A stretch of DNA of 54,896 bases, from NCBI GenBank assembly GCA_013152545.1, contig JAADGF010000042.1, positions 1-54,896 on the forward strand. The letters are read 5' to 3'. Below, one piece after another: positions 35,601-45,511 of the stretch. The notes under the pieces are model-generated. The model was not told the DNA's origin and searched no databases. It saw nothing but the letters and a program-made list of their open reading frames with translations. The stretch's first letter is position 1. Every line of letters starts with the position of its first letter. The translations under genes were made by a program, and so were the position numbers. This stretch comes from Gammaproteobacteria bacterium (GTDB lineage: Bacteria > Pseudomonadota > Gammaproteobacteria > SZUA-152).

Positions 35601-38543
35601 TTATAAATTTTGCCGCCAGTAGGTGCGATTTAATAGGATATTCGAAAAACGTGTTTCACATTCCAGACCAACGCAAAGATGAACGTTGGGAGAGAGTGTC
35701 CTTGAAATGAATTGGCCTGGAGTATCAGGATCTTCAATCTGAATGGTATCACCCTTTGTAAATACAACGGATGGTGAGGGCGGTATACCACTGTTACCTA
35801 GTTGACGTTGATTGTTTACTGGATTCGGCGTAAACAAATTTGCAATGTAATACCTACCGGTGCCTAATGGTGGCGAACAGGACGGTGAGTTTGGCACCGT
35901 GGGTGGCGTATAGGTGGTGAAAATGATTTCGTTATTGATCGTGGTGGATTTTGCCAGAATTTTTTCTCCAGGGCGTTCAGTAAGTTCATAATACCAGCCT
36001 TTATTGTTCACGGTGGAGGTGTTTATATTTGATGCCAAGACGAGGTGATTAGTATTGAAAGCTTGGTAGCTAGTAGGTAAAGGAGTGTAAATGTAGCTGT
36101 CCTGGATGGAAAAAAACCGGTCCGTTACCGATGTGTTTAAAGGGCCGGCACGAAATCCTGAGCCAATGTTAATGGCAACATATTGTTTTAAGCCGAACTT
36201 GGTTAGAACGGTTTCCGGTGAATGGTAGAAGCGTCTGTTACCGCCGCTAAGGTTTGCGAACAATTTGCCAGTAGGGGCGTAGTCATTGGTGTTAGGGTCA
36301 AGGTTGTCCAGGTCGATGCGAAAGATGTTGCCCAGTATATCGGCTGCATAGATACGGTCTGCTACATGATCCAAGGTTCCACCCAGATCCAGAACCGCCA
36401 GGTCGGATGGGATACTATTCGTCATTTCAGGAATTGCCACTTCAGGCAATGCGAGTGTGCCCGTGGTACTGGTGTTGCCGCTTGCTGTCGCCAGCCATTT
36501 GAGTTCTCCATCAATGGCACCGACCGCGTAGATAGCTGCGCCCACCGCATTGTTTACGGTAGCACTAATGTTGTCGTAGCGCTCATCATACCCGCCAGCG
36601 AATAGCAACACATCCAGCGCGACCGGCGTATCTTTGTCACCAGTATTGATTTTGGTAACAACAGGTTTGGACCAGGTTTGTCCTAGTTTAGCGAAGTCCC
36701 CTGTGCCGGGTATACCATTGATTTGCCATAAAAACGATGGGCTATTAATATTGCTGACATCAAGGGCATAATATTGCTTGCCGCCGCGGCGCATGCCAAT
36801 ATATAGATAAACCTTATAGGTTTCACCGGATTCGATAATGCCGTCGCCGTCAGCATCTTTCACAAAGGTGGTGATTGGGCCGTCGAGTCCATAGGGGTGT
36901 ACGCCAGCGGTATTGGCTTTAAAGGTTTTTAAGTTGCCTAATAGTTCGTTGGGTATAAATGCAAACTTTTCTTCACCGGTACTCGCATCAATGGCATGCA
37001 GGAATCCTTCATTGGTGCCAAAAAAGATAATCTTGCCTGTGTTCGGGCCATAGTCGACCACAACAGGACTGGAATGCAATGGATCGCCAATGGGGTTGCG
37101 GCGAACGTTATTGTTAGCGTCGAGTCCTTTGGCCCATTGAATGAGTTCCGCCTGCTCAGCGGCTGTTGCCACACCTAGACTGGTTTGTGATACATTGGCC
37201 GCCTCAAATGTCAGTAGGTTAGTGCCGTCGTGGGTATAAATGTTACGGGATGCGGTAATCTTACTGGCAACTCCTCCTTCTGCCACAATATTACCGTCTA
37301 TGCGATTGCTCCATTTGCTGCGCGCTGTTTTTGAAAATTGGTTTTGGTCTGTGCTATCAATAGCCGATTGCGGCGGAGTACTATAATCACGTAGCACTCC
37401 GTCGCTTCCCAATTGATAGGCTTTTAAATTCCCCGTCCATTTTGCGGAGGTTTCCGGCTTAAACAAGGCATAATACAGCGCGCTGTCATGTTGCAGACGA
37501 TTTGCGCTGTTTAATGAAACAGATGGTGAAACAAAGGTGCTGGTGCTGTTGTCGATGGTGTTTAATATCTGCTTTATTGCATCGGCCAATTCAGTGGCGT
37601 TTGCGGCGGGTTTGTAGAGTCCGCCGCCGACGCTGGCGGTTTCTCGCAGCAAATCAACAGCTGCTGGAACGTGCAGGTCAAAGGCGATGGTGTGCGTTCT
37701 GACATTGGGGTTTTTTTGTGGATCATCAGGAAAAAAATCTTTATTGTGCAGGTATTTTGCGACATCTGGCAGGCAGTTATCAAATTCCGGAGTGTTTTGA
37801 TGGCGACCACCATCTCCATCATCAGCTCTACCTTGAAATTTACAGTTACCGTCCATATTGTCTTTGATTTTTTTATCAGCATCGTCATCGTGAGTGGGTT
37901 GTCCGTCGGTGAGTAATACAATGTGATTGTTAATGGCACATTGCTGGTCAGCCCCTGTTGCTTGGAAAGGACTCCGGTACCGGCCATCTTCTAGTACGCC
38001 ACTGACGTTAGTACCGGGATGGGTGTCGTTGCCAAATTCAGGTTCATCACCATTAAAAAACAGCGCCGCTTCATACAATGTTTCTGCCAGGGGTGTATTA
38101 CCATCAGCTTGCAAGGCGTTGACGCTATCCCAGATACTGGTTTTGTTGTCATTGTTGAGTTTTTTCATTGCGGAAATAAAATACCCGCCACGATTGTCGT
38201 TACCATTGCGGTTATCAAAGCGCATAATGGCAACATTGATGCCGCTGGTGGCTGGATTCAAAGTGGTGTGGTCTTGCGGATTGTCTGGGTCAAAGATGAG
38301 TTTTTCAAAGACATCTTTGACAATTTGCATTTTTTTCGGCGTGTCAGATGGCGCATTTTTAGGTGGCTCAGACATACTGCCGGAGGTGTCGATGATAAAT
38401 ACTACATTTGCACTGGTGTTAATGGGGGTGTGTGCGGTGAAAATTTCGGTATCGTCAGCAATAATGGGTGGTCCATAAGCTGACATCACGGTGAGCGTTG
38501 CAAGAATGACAGAATTGAATCCTTGTTGAATAGTCTTGTGCAT
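35601..38543 (-). CDS. pilY1: PilY1-type pilus tip adhesin, copy 1
   Basis: A 980-residue secreted type IV pilus-associated protein. Signal peptide about 1-29. N-terminal von Willebrand A domain (about 45-340) with MIDAS D52-T-S54-G-S56. The C-terminal PilY1 beta-propeller follows (about 480-950): GKIIFFGTNEGFLHAIDAST and IGMRRGGKQYYALDVSN are family marks. A perfect EF-hand-like loop occurs at 563-574 (D563, D565, D567, G568, I570, E574). The loop where family members bind calcium is degenerate here (D719-L-G-G-T-L-D). It primes pilus assembly, counters retraction and binds surfaces. Last gene of the copy 1 minor-pilin operon, 89 bp after pilX, with AGAGGTG upstream of ATG. Confidence 0.88.
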   Translation of the reverse strand: MHKTIQQGFNSVILATLTVMSAYGPPIIADDTEIFTAHTPINTSANVVFIIDTSGSMSEPPKNAPSDTPKKMQIVKDVFEKLIFDPDNPQDHTTLNPATSGINVAIMRFDNRNGNDNRGGYFISAMKKLNNDNKTSIWDSVNALQADGNTPLAETLYEAALFFNGDEPEFGNDTHPGTNVSGVLEDGRYRSPFQATGADQQCAINNHIVLLTDGQPTHDDDADKKIKDNMDGNCKFQGRADDGDGGRHQNTPEFDNCLPDVAKYLHNKDFFPDDPQKNPNVRTHTIAFDLHVPAAVDLLRETASVGGGLYKPAANATELADAIKQILNTIDNSTSTFVSPSVSLNSANRLQHDSALYYALFKPETSAKWTGNLKAYQLGSDGVLRDYSTPPQSAIDSTDQNQFSKTARSKWSNRIDGNIVAEGGVASKITASRNIYTHDGTNLLTFEAANVSQTSLGVATAAEQAELIQWAKGLDANNNVRRNPIGDPLHSSPVVVDYGPNTGKIIFFGTNEGFLHAIDASTGEEKFAFIPNELLGNLKTFKANTAGVHPYGLDGPITTFVKDADGDGIIESGETYKVYLYIGMRRGGKQYYALDVSNINSPSFLWQINGIPGTGDFAKLGQTWSKPVVTKINTGDKDTPVALDVLLFAGGYDERYDNISATVNNAVGAAIYAVGAIDGELKWLATASGNTSTTGTLALPEVAIPEMTNSIPSDLAVLDLGGTLDHVADRIYAADILGNIFRIDLDNLDPNTNDYAPTGKLFANLSGGNRRFYHSPETVLTKFGLKQYVAINIGSGFRAGPLNTSVTDRFFSIQDSYIYTPLPTSYQAFNTNHLVLASNINTSTVNNKGWYYELTERPGEKILAKSTTINNEIIFTTYTPPTVPNSPSCSPPLGTGRYYIANLFTPNPVNNQRQLGNSGIPPSPSVVFTKGDTIQIEDPDTPGQFISRTLSPNVHLCVGLECETRFSNILLNRTYWRQNL

Positions 38544-38632
38544 AATGCACCTCTGTTTTTAATTTTAAGTTGTTGGTTAACAAATTCTTGACATTAATAC
38601 TGTTTTTGCGCAATTCGTCATATGGCAAGGTT

Positions 38633-39139
38633 TTACTGAATCGCAAAAGGATAAGGCCCTTTCACTGTGCCTTGTAAAGTTTGAGCGCTTGCATTGGTGT
38701 TGATGACAGCACCATTTGATGTGATATCCATTCGATAACCCACTTTTCGATTGGGGTCGCCGATGTTAGCGGTGCTGCCAAAGATATTGCTCATGCCGCG
38801 ATAGACGACTTCGCCGTTGTTGACAATGTTCCCTTGTAGAATATACGTGGTCGTAGGTGCCGGGTCGTTGTTATTGTCACTTTGGATGGCCTGCAGCAAA
38901 ATATCATCAGTTTGTGCCGTATCGATCAGAGTTCTGCCTTTGGTGCTTTCCGCTGCTTGAAAAGCGATGACGTTGTTTTGTAAATTTGCCGCCATTTTTT
39001 CATCCATTATGGTGTTGTTTAAAGCACTGGCACCGATGATGGTCAGCACCAGCAGAAGAAATAAACTAATGGTTAATACTGAACCCTGTTGTGATTTGAA
39101 GCTGAGTGTATTTGTGTAAATTTTAGTTGAGGTTTGCAT
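38633..39139 (-). CDS. pilX: Minor pilin PilX-like, copy 1
   Basis: A 168-residue type IV minor pilin of the pilus tip complex. The prepilin leader ends Q-Q-G19, followed by SVLTISLFLLLVLTIIGASA, the hydrophobic helix that anchors it before assembly. As is usual for PilX, it lacks the Glu at +5, and it has the ALNNTIMDEKMAAN motif of the PilX family. A Met eight codons earlier (39163) is also in frame; I prefer 39139 because it gives a leader nearer the normal length. It lies between pilW (53 bp away from the longer start) and pilY1. Confidence 0.8.
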   Translation of the reverse strand: MQTSTKIYTNTLSFKSQQGSVLTISLFLLLVLTIIGASALNNTIMDEKMAANLQNNVIAFQAAESTKGRTLIDTAQTDDILLQAIQSDNNNDPAPTTTYILQGNIVNNGEVVYRGMSNIFGSTANIGDPNRKVGYRMDITSNGAVINTNASAQTLQGTVKGPYPFAIQ

Positions 39140-39216
39140 CAATCGTTGTCGCCCTATGTGCATTGGTGTGTATTGTTAGTGATTCATTAAAGTGACGAAT
39201 TTTCAGTGGTGATATG

Positions 39217-39948
39217 CTACATATTTCGCAAAGGTATTGTGGTGGTGACCACTTGGCGTTTAAAGCGATCAGTGCGCTCAATTTCAGCGGCGCCCAGTAA
39301 CGTATATGCTTGACGCACTGCGGTGCTTTTAATGGCTGCTTCGGAACGGAATAGCAACGCGATGCGTACACTAACCACAGTACTTAAATTTGCTTCATCG
39401 GCATTTCTGTATCGGTTAGCGGTGGGAGGTAGCCCCAGGGTTGGTGGGTCAGTGTTTTCACCGTATAGAATTTGCATGTTTTCAATATTATCGGCAATGG
39501 GTTGCGCCACTGCGTTACCGTTGCCCCGGCACATGAGCTGTTGGTTTTGTATCGAGTAAGTATTGATCGCCACACCGTCTGGTGTGTTGGCACCTAAGCA
39601 ATCGGTGGGCGACTGGAACGAGATCGTTATTTGGTCACTAGTGTCGCCAGTACCATTAATGGTTTGTGTTAGATCGGTAATAATCGGGCTGATTACCGTG
39701 TTGTCATCACTAAACCCTGCCTGGCGTATATCTCGATTTAAAAATTCCATGGCGATGCGCTGGTTTTCCTGTAAACGGGCATTGATATGTTGTACCCGAA
39801 AGGATTCTTTGCTGCTGACATATATTTGACCTACCCCCGCCAGTAATACTACACTTAAGGTAATCGCCACCATGATTTCCACCAGAGTGAAGCCAGCATC
39901 GTGTGTAATAACAGAGCATTGATTGCGGCTGCTGATTGCTTTGCTCAT
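39217..39948 (-). CDS. pilW: Minor pilin PilW-like, copy 1
   Basis: A 243-residue minor pilin. Prepilin peptidase site G19 | F-T-L-V-E (Glu at +5) is followed by the hydrophobic helix and SSKESFRVQHINARLQENQR, then FLNRDIRQAGF, the PilW family signature. It is a subunit of the minor pilin complex that initiates pilus assembly with PilV, PilX, FimT/FimU and PilY1. Its ATG overlaps the pilV stop by 4 bp (ATGA), showing translational coupling. It is about 80 residues shorter than the copy 2 paralogue. Confidence 0.87.
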   Translation of the reverse strand: MSKAISSRNQCSVITHDAGFTLVEIMVAITLSVVLLAGVGQIYVSSKESFRVQHINARLQENQRIAMEFLNRDIRQAGFSDDNTVISPIITDLTQTINGTGDTSDQITISFQSPTDCLGANTPDGVAINTYSIQNQQLMCRGNGNAVAQPIADNIENMQILYGENTDPPTLGLPPTANRYRNADEANLSTVVSVRIALLFRSEAAIKSTAVRQAYTLLGAAEIERTDRFKRQVVTTTIPLRNM

Positions 39949-40508
39949 GGTACTACTACCATCGCCAGGTTACGACGCAGGGTGTTACCATCAGGCGACA
40001 CTTCATCCCAAGCGATATTGATGTTAAGTGATGATCCCGGGTTGCAGTCGATAGCATCTGCCGGGCTTATATCCACGCAGTTAATGGTGGCCGAGCCGCC
40101 TGGTAATACATTGATTAAGCCATCATTGTCAGTATCGCCACAGGCCCAGATAAAAATATCAAAGGCTGCCATCTCCGTTGTGGTGCAGATGGCCACGTTC
40201 TGGCCGCTGGCGTTGTTGCTACAATACGTGATTGGTGTGTTGCAGTTTAAGGCATCAGTATCGACGTTGGAGTAGCGAGCATTGAGGTTTGCCAGACCAT
40301 CGGGAACGCCACCTAGGTTGGCATGAATGCGCTCAGCAATATCGTTAATGACAATGGTTGCCTGGCCTTTTACGTTGGAACTCTGGGTGCCGCGCAGGCC
40401 TTGTATTTGAATGCCTGCCATACCCAGTAAGCCAACGGAGATAATAACCACCGCAATGAGCACTTCGATGAGGGTGATCCCTTTATTTTGTTGTCGCATG
40501 TTATTCAT
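39945..40508 (-). CDS. pilV: Minor pilin PilV-like, copy 1
   Basis: A 187-residue minor pilin. Leader of 10 residues ending in K-G10, cleavage before ITLIEVLIAVVIISVGLLGM, with Glu at +5 and the G-L-L-G-M-A-G-x-Q continuation typical of PilV. A Cys-rich C-terminal part (residues about 85-160) probably forms disulphides. It is translated before pilW with a 4-bp overlap. It starts 111 bp after fimT copy 1. The start ATG 40506-40508 is followed by a second Met at residue 4, also possible. Confidence 0.87.
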   Translation of the reverse strand: MNNMRQQNKGITLIEVLIAVVIISVGLLGMAGIQIQGLRGTQSSNVKGQATIVINDIAERIHANLGGVPDGLANLNARYSNVDTDALNCNTPITYCSNNASGQNVAICTTTEMAAFDIFIWACGDTDNDGLINVLPGGSATINCVDISPADAIDCNPGSSLNINIAWDEVSPDGNTLRRNLAMVVVP

Positions 40509-40619
40509 CGTTTTTTTTGTAATAACCCGTTATTGTTATCATGATAACTCTTCTTTTCAGCTTACCGTTGATATGCCCTGCAAGGCACAACGATGTGGCT
40601 ACATTCCCCGAGTGATTGA

Positions 40620-41192
40620 TCAACAGGGTAATGCCGGTAAATCTGCTTGGTTAACAAGGTTGACTTTTCCGGATAAAATGAGTTGTACTCCGCGTTTAAA
40701 TTGTACCTCCTGGGTCGGGTCGCATAATCTCCATGTTGCGTTTGAGTTACGGGTAAGGCCAATTCTGTCGTAAGTAATCATGTTTCTGCCAGTGACACGC
40801 AAGGTATAACCAGCGGAGAGTGGGCCGTGTTGTCTCAGGATTTCGTCGGCATCGGCAGTGCTATTTGCATTCGTGTCTGTGAATACAATCCAGCCCTGTT
40901 CCCAGGGAATTGGAATTGGGTCGGTCACGAGTGGCGCGCAGGCTGCCGGGTTGGCGGTGTCGGCGCGGCAAATCGTGATATTCGCGCCGCGAGTGATGGC
41001 TTCGCTGCGGGCAAAATTTAAGGCGCTGATAAATTCGTGCAGGTTGGCGGTGGTTTGGTTGCGTTTGAGCAAGTTGGAAACAGGAGTCACCATGGTGATG
41101 ACAATAGCACTGATCACCAGCGTAATTAGCAGTTCGATCAGAGTCAATCCGCGTTGAGTTAATCGTGTTTGGCGGTGGCGATTAGAAATCAT
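40620..41192 (-). CDS. fimT: Minor pseudopilin/pilin of the FimT/GspH family, copy 1
   Basis: A 190-residue minor pilin. Leader MISNRHRQTRLTQRG, cleaved before LTLIELLITLVISAIVITM, Glu at +5. The segment FARSEAITRGANITIC and GWIVFTDTN are the hallmarks of GspH/FimT proteins. FimT members bind DNA in some species, so a role in natural transformation is possible as well as in pilus priming. First gene of the copy 1 operon; 458 bp separate it from the upstream PilY2-like gene. Ends with several Cys and a P-C terminus. FimU is the alternative name for this position. Confidence 0.85.
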   Translation of the reverse strand: MISNRHRQTRLTQRGLTLIELLITLVISAIVITMVTPVSNLLKRNQTTANLHEFISALNFARSEAITRGANITICRADTANPAACAPLVTDPIPIPWEQGWIVFTDTNANSTADADEILRQHGPLSAGYTLRVTGRNMITYDRIGLTRNSNATWRLCDPTQEVQFKRGVQLILSGKVNLVNQADLPALPC

Positions 41193-41650
41193 GGCGTTAG
41201 TATCCTATAAACCTTATTAATGACAAAAGTGTTTCGCGGATAGACGGTCAAACATCCAGACAGGCGGTGTCAGCATTTTACCTTGTTGATGCGGCAACAA
41301 AGATTACACTGTTTCTCAGTAAATTGCTTGAGGTTTATATATCATATTGATTTTTAATAGTTTTTTTGTTTTTCTAATATTTGGGATTAATGCAAAGCAT
41401 TGTTGCTACTAACCACAAGCTTTTATTGTTCGTTTTGTGATTTGATTTTTAAAGGAGACTCACAAAGACAATAGAGAATCAGATTCAGATAGGAGTGAGT
41501 TGGGTAAAGGGGAATAAAATAGTGCTAATGCCAGACAAACCCTGGCAATGTTGAGCTTTGCCAGGAATTATCTGTTTAGATGAACAAGTTCGATATCATC
41601 GTTTACCAGTGTTGTGACCTTATTCATTTCATTTGCTAAAATATCGAATG
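41193..41650. other. Gap between the two minor-pilin operons
   Basis: 458 bp, A/T-rich. It holds a terminator-like hairpin (41541-41565) and presumably the promoter of copy 1, for which no box can be named. No gene frame is supported. Confidence 0.5.
41541..41565 (-). terminator. Hairpin after the copy 2 operon, possible terminator
   Basis: CCTGGCAA (41541-41548) pairs perfectly with TTGCCAGG (41558-41565) around a 9-nt loop. On minus it lies 86 bp after the PilY2-like stop codon. What follows on minus is GTTTGTC, only a weak T-tract. Confidence 0.5.
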
Positions 41651-41998
41651 TTAAAAACTGTTTTTAGGTAACAGCCATATTCGGGTAATTAGTTGATCAT
41701 AGGGTGCCGTTGGTTTTTTTAAGGCTGAGGTTTTAAAGCCAATTTTATTTCTGGGGCGTAAACGATTAATACTGACGTGGGTTTTGCGCCGAATGTCAAA
41801 AACGTTAACATTTTTTGATAAATAGTATAAGCGGTCTTCAATAATAATGGTGTGTTTTCTAACATTGATTGCATCCACCATACCTTTGCCATCCAATTGA
41901 CTTAATAGAAAGTCTTTCAGTTCATCGGCTACGGCGCTATTTAGGGTAAAAAGCACCATAGTAATGGTAAGCAGTAACATGCCTTTTAGTTTTAACAT
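41651..41998 (-). CDS. PilY2-like small secreted protein
   Basis: A 115-residue secreted protein with a signal peptide (residues 1-24, ends N-S-A-V-A-D). The mature part is beta-rich: MVDAINVRKHTIIIEDRLYY, then LSKNVNVFD and RLRPRNKIGFK. It lies immediately after pilY1 copy 2, 43 bp away, on the same strand. In Pseudomonas aeruginosa a small PilY2 of the same size sits at the same place between pilY1 and pilE. The symbol is inferred from position, length and fold only. RBS GAGGT seven to eight bases upstream of ATG. Copy 1 has no counterpart. Confidence 0.6.
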   Translation of the reverse strand: MLKLKGMLLLTITMVLFTLNSAVADELKDFLLSQLDGKGMVDAINVRKHTIIIEDRLYYLSKNVNVFDIRRKTHVSINRLRPRNKIGFKTSALKKPTAPYDQLITRIWLLPKNSF

Positions 41999-42041
41999 AT
42001 GGTTTACCTCACTCTTTAAATTCGGATAGCATTTGTGTCAG

Positions 42042-45000
42042 TTAATATACCGTGGTCCACGACAAGCGTGAGGCCGGTGTGGGTGCAATGCCTTGTATAT
42101 TTTGTACGTTAATATTTTTATTGGAATCTACCGTGATGCGTTTATCGCTAATGAATTTTGATTCTGTTGGCACCCCTTCAATTTGACTGCCCACGGCGAT
42201 TTCAGTGGCAGTGCCATCGGTGTTATTAAAGTAAGTGTCATTATTCGTGTCGAGAGGTGCGAAATCGGGTTCGCCGCCGTTCATGATATCCAAAGCCATT
42301 AACCAGCCACTACCACCCGCGCCTTCACAGATTTGTGTGGTGGTAGGGGTCATCGTGTTAAAGAACACCACGCCACCATAACTGGTTGGGTTTACCACCA
42401 TGCGTTCCTTGGATTCAGGTAAATTTAGATACCATCCGTAGTCTGTGCTACTGAGAGTGCTATAGTTGACGGCGGTATCGGTTACTGTGCGTATCGGTAC
42501 ACCGCTTTGACTGGTGGTGGTAGCGATGGTTTGCTGCACTATGTTGCTCTGCGTCAAGTCGCCGTCACCTCGATCCCAGATGCCATAAAAGCTTTGTGTT
42601 GATGTGTCACTGATGTCGCCGTTGGCCAGATATTGGCCGGTACCAAACATGACCATAATATTGGTATAGGTTGCTATGGTACGTTGTGTTGGGTGTCGGG
42701 CCAGTGCTGGTTTTGTGGTGATCGGTTGACGATCAGCTGCTGGGCAGGGCGTTGTGCTGGAGCGGCAAGCGGTAAATAATGGGGTATCGGCACCATATGT
42801 CAGCCCCCATCCACTAGTGGTGGTGGCGGTGACATTAAATGCCCACATTTTACCGTGCAGATCACCAGCATAGATGCGATCAATACGGCCGTCACCGTTC
42901 ATGTCAGCCAGTGCTGGCGAGGATAAACCATTGCAATCACTGGCAACATCGGCGCAATTATTGTTGGCAATGGAGCCCGCGCCGGTATCAATAACATGAT
43001 AACCGGAATTATCGAGGTACACGATGAAGAGCTTGGCTTTGCCGTCGCCCGTGTTGTTGTAACCGTTGCCAAAAATAGCCGCCCATTTACCATTATTCAT
43101 TTTTGCAATCTGGATATCACTAAAAGTGTAGCCCAAATCTGCGTGGGTGAACTCAAGTTGTGTGGTTGGTGTGCCTTCCGTCGTAATGTCTAATGCGAAA
43201 ATGCCTTTGCCGCCACCGCGTAAGCCACCCACCAGCATTGTTTTCCAACTGCCAATAAATACATCGGCTACAGAGGGTGTAAGATCCACATAATAGTTGT
43301 GTTCATAAACGGTTTCTGCCAGGGCGTGTAAACCATTACCGCTATTGGTTGAGTACAGAAGATTAGGAATATAGGCAAAACGTTCCACGCCAGTTTCAGC
43401 GTTGAAGGCATGTAACATGCCGTCGTTTGAGCCCACATAAACAGTGCCGGTGCGGCTGGATTGACTATTGGCAAAACTTGAATAAAGATTACCAGTGCCT
43501 TCAAGCGCATCGGGGTAGGGGGTGTTAGGCTTGCCAACATAGACCGGAGCTGAATGTATAATATCGCCGAGCCGTTGTGAATTACGATTGCGAAAATCCT
43601 GTTGGCCACTACCACCTATTTCATCGCGATGATCACCGTAGAAAAATTTTACTTTTCGAGTCAAGTAGTTTAGGTCAGTTTCGGTAACGGGTTTATTGAC
43701 TAATAAATCGGCTTTTTGATTCATGGTCAAATTGTCAACCGTAAATGCAGTTATCGATGTGCCATTGTAGGTGTACAGTTTGCGGTTGCTTAATAAATCT
43801 GCTGAGGCGATATTGCTGAGTTTTTCGCCTGCTTCCCATCGAAGTGTTTCCAGCGTGCCGTTCTCTGCAATACCAAAGGCGCTGAGACTGCCCTGCCAGG
43901 CTGTTGAGTTGTAGCTTGCCAGATAAACCAAACTGCCAGATTGCAGACTCGTGGTGTTGAATCCGACGGCGGCGGAACTGGATGAACGGGCGTCAATGTC
44001 TTTAATGGCTTTGCTGAGCGAACTGACTAATTGCTGTGGGTTGGCGGCGCTTAAAAATAATCCGCGACCGTTCCAGGCGGCATGCCGCATGTCATCAATC
44101 GTCGTTGCTTCATTTTTTATTGGTGCGGGCCATGCAAACGCATCAGCGTTATTGGGCGGATTACTTGATAGTGTCCCATTAACGCCAAAGGCTACTGTAT
44201 AAGTTACCAGGTGTTGTGCGGTATTTTCATCGATGCCAGGTGTTTTTGAAACCTCGTTAGCCAAATCGCTTAAGTCTGTTTCATAATAATTCATTGCGAC
44301 ATCAGCCAAGGTATTGCTGTTACTATCAGCATAAGAATTGCCGTCCCATGGGCCTGCGCCATCCTGGTCCGTATTGCCAACGTTAGGGGCGCCACCATTC
44401 CAGAAGCCATCAGACATCACGACAGCAAAGTTTTTCTGGCATTGTCCTCCTTCTGCTGCTGATAAAATGGGGCTTGCTCCCCAGGAGCCACTCAGGTTGT
44501 TGGAGAAATATTCACCTACATTTTCCAGCCCAGTGCGTAGCGGTGTGCCATTGCTTGAGTTAATGTTATATAAGTTAGAGAGTAATGCCGCTTTATTGCT
44601 TTGTGCGGTGATGTTTGTCGGGGTAGTGATGTCATCAATATCACGTACGGGTGTGCGTATGTTATTGTGGTTGTGCAAACTGCCTAGGCCGATACGGGCG
44701 GATGAGTCCTTAATGATCTGTGACAGTGCTCGTTTGGCAACGTACTCACGTTTGCGATAATAACTGTACCAGTTGGCGTAATTTTGTTGTTCTGCGCTGC
44801 TCAGTGTGTTTACTGAAACTGGCTGGGCTATATCGCATTCGTCACTGTCTGATGGGGCGGCGTTAATGTCTGTACTGCCGGGGCCATCGTATTCTGTGTC
44901 GTTGTCGCCATCGGTCCAAATGACGTATCGATGGTTAGTGATGTCGGTAACACTGGTATTGTAAGGGTTAGCCCGAGCGGTAGTTAAAGTGAGGTTGCTA

Positions 45001-45434
45001 TAGGTATTGCCATTGCTATCGACGCCAGCCCAGGGTTTGTAGGTTGCTGTTGGGTCATAGGCCATAACGTTGAAGCCACGACACAAAAGACGCTTTTGCA
45101 AATTATTGTTAGAGGTAAAATTGAGTCCACTATAACCATTTACCGAACTGGCGGGAAACTGAGTGCCGGCATTTAACAAATCCTCCCAGTCCATACTGCC
45201 TGAGTCATCAACCAGAAAGTAGATGTTGGGTTTGACCGGGTTTGTTTCCAAGATAAGCGGTTTTTCCGCCAGCGCGCCAGGTGCTGCAAGAACAGTCTGT
45301 GCTACCGCAAAGTTTACAGCGATTAGCGCAGATATTTTTAGCAGTTTTCTTAGCAATGTTTTTGTTAACGTCGGCGTTGACGTTATTTTTAATGCAGACC
45401 TGGAGATATTTTTTTTTCCGGCACCCATTCTCAT
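42042..45434 (-). CDS. pilY1: PilY1-type pilus tip adhesin, copy 2
   Basis: A 1130-residue secreted PilY1 protein. Signal-like hydrophobic segment at about 33-50. VWA domain (about 65-480) with MIDAS D76-D-S78-G-S80. The beta-propeller region (about 640-1010) has TVYVGSNDGMLHAFNAET and LVGGLRGGGKGIFALDI. The calcium-binding loop is intact: D844-M-N846-G-D848-G-R-I-D852, then RIYAGDLHG; in P. aeruginosa this loop controls pilus extension and retraction. The VWA part is larger than in copy 1. Start ATG with AAGGAG, 77 bp after pilX copy 2. Ancestral or main copy by its association with pilE and PilY2-like gene. Confidence 0.9.
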   Translation of the reverse strand: MRMGAGKKNISRSALKITSTPTLTKTLLRKLLKISALIAVNFAVAQTVLAAPGALAEKPLILETNPVKPNIYFLVDDSGSMDWEDLLNAGTQFPASSVNGYSGLNFTSNNNLQKRLLCRGFNVMAYDPTATYKPWAGVDSNGNTYSNLTLTTARANPYNTSVTDITNHRYVIWTDGDNDTEYDGPGSTDINAAPSDSDECDIAQPVSVNTLSSAEQQNYANWYSYYRKREYVAKRALSQIIKDSSARIGLGSLHNHNNIRTPVRDIDDITTPTNITAQSNKAALLSNLYNINSSNGTPLRTGLENVGEYFSNNLSGSWGASPILSAAEGGQCQKNFAVVMSDGFWNGGAPNVGNTDQDGAGPWDGNSYADSNSNTLADVAMNYYETDLSDLANEVSKTPGIDENTAQHLVTYTVAFGVNGTLSSNPPNNADAFAWPAPIKNEATTIDDMRHAAWNGRGLFLSAANPQQLVSSLSKAIKDIDARSSSSAAVGFNTTSLQSGSLVYLASYNSTAWQGSLSAFGIAENGTLETLRWEAGEKLSNIASADLLSNRKLYTYNGTSITAFTVDNLTMNQKADLLVNKPVTETDLNYLTRKVKFFYGDHRDEIGGSGQQDFRNRNSQRLGDIIHSAPVYVGKPNTPYPDALEGTGNLYSSFANSQSSRTGTVYVGSNDGMLHAFNAETGVERFAYIPNLLYSTNSGNGLHALAETVYEHNYYVDLTPSVADVFIGSWKTMLVGGLRGGGKGIFALDITTEGTPTTQLEFTHADLGYTFSDIQIAKMNNGKWAAIFGNGYNNTGDGKAKLFIVYLDNSGYHVIDTGAGSIANNNCADVASDCNGLSSPALADMNGDGRIDRIYAGDLHGKMWAFNVTATTTSGWGLTYGADTPLFTACRSSTTPCPAADRQPITTKPALARHPTQRTIATYTNIMVMFGTGQYLANGDISDTSTQSFYGIWDRGDGDLTQSNIVQQTIATTTSQSGVPIRTVTDTAVNYSTLSSTDYGWYLNLPESKERMVVNPTSYGGVVFFNTMTPTTTQICEGAGGSGWLMALDIMNGGEPDFAPLDTNNDTYFNNTDGTATEIAVGSQIEGVPTESKFISDKRITVDSNKNINVQNIQGIAPTPASRLSWTTVY

Positions 45435-45511
45435 GGCACGCTCCTTACAGCTACGTAGGGTTAATATGAATAACGTCTATTACAGCTCATACCGCTCGCG
45501 CATGTTGTCTG

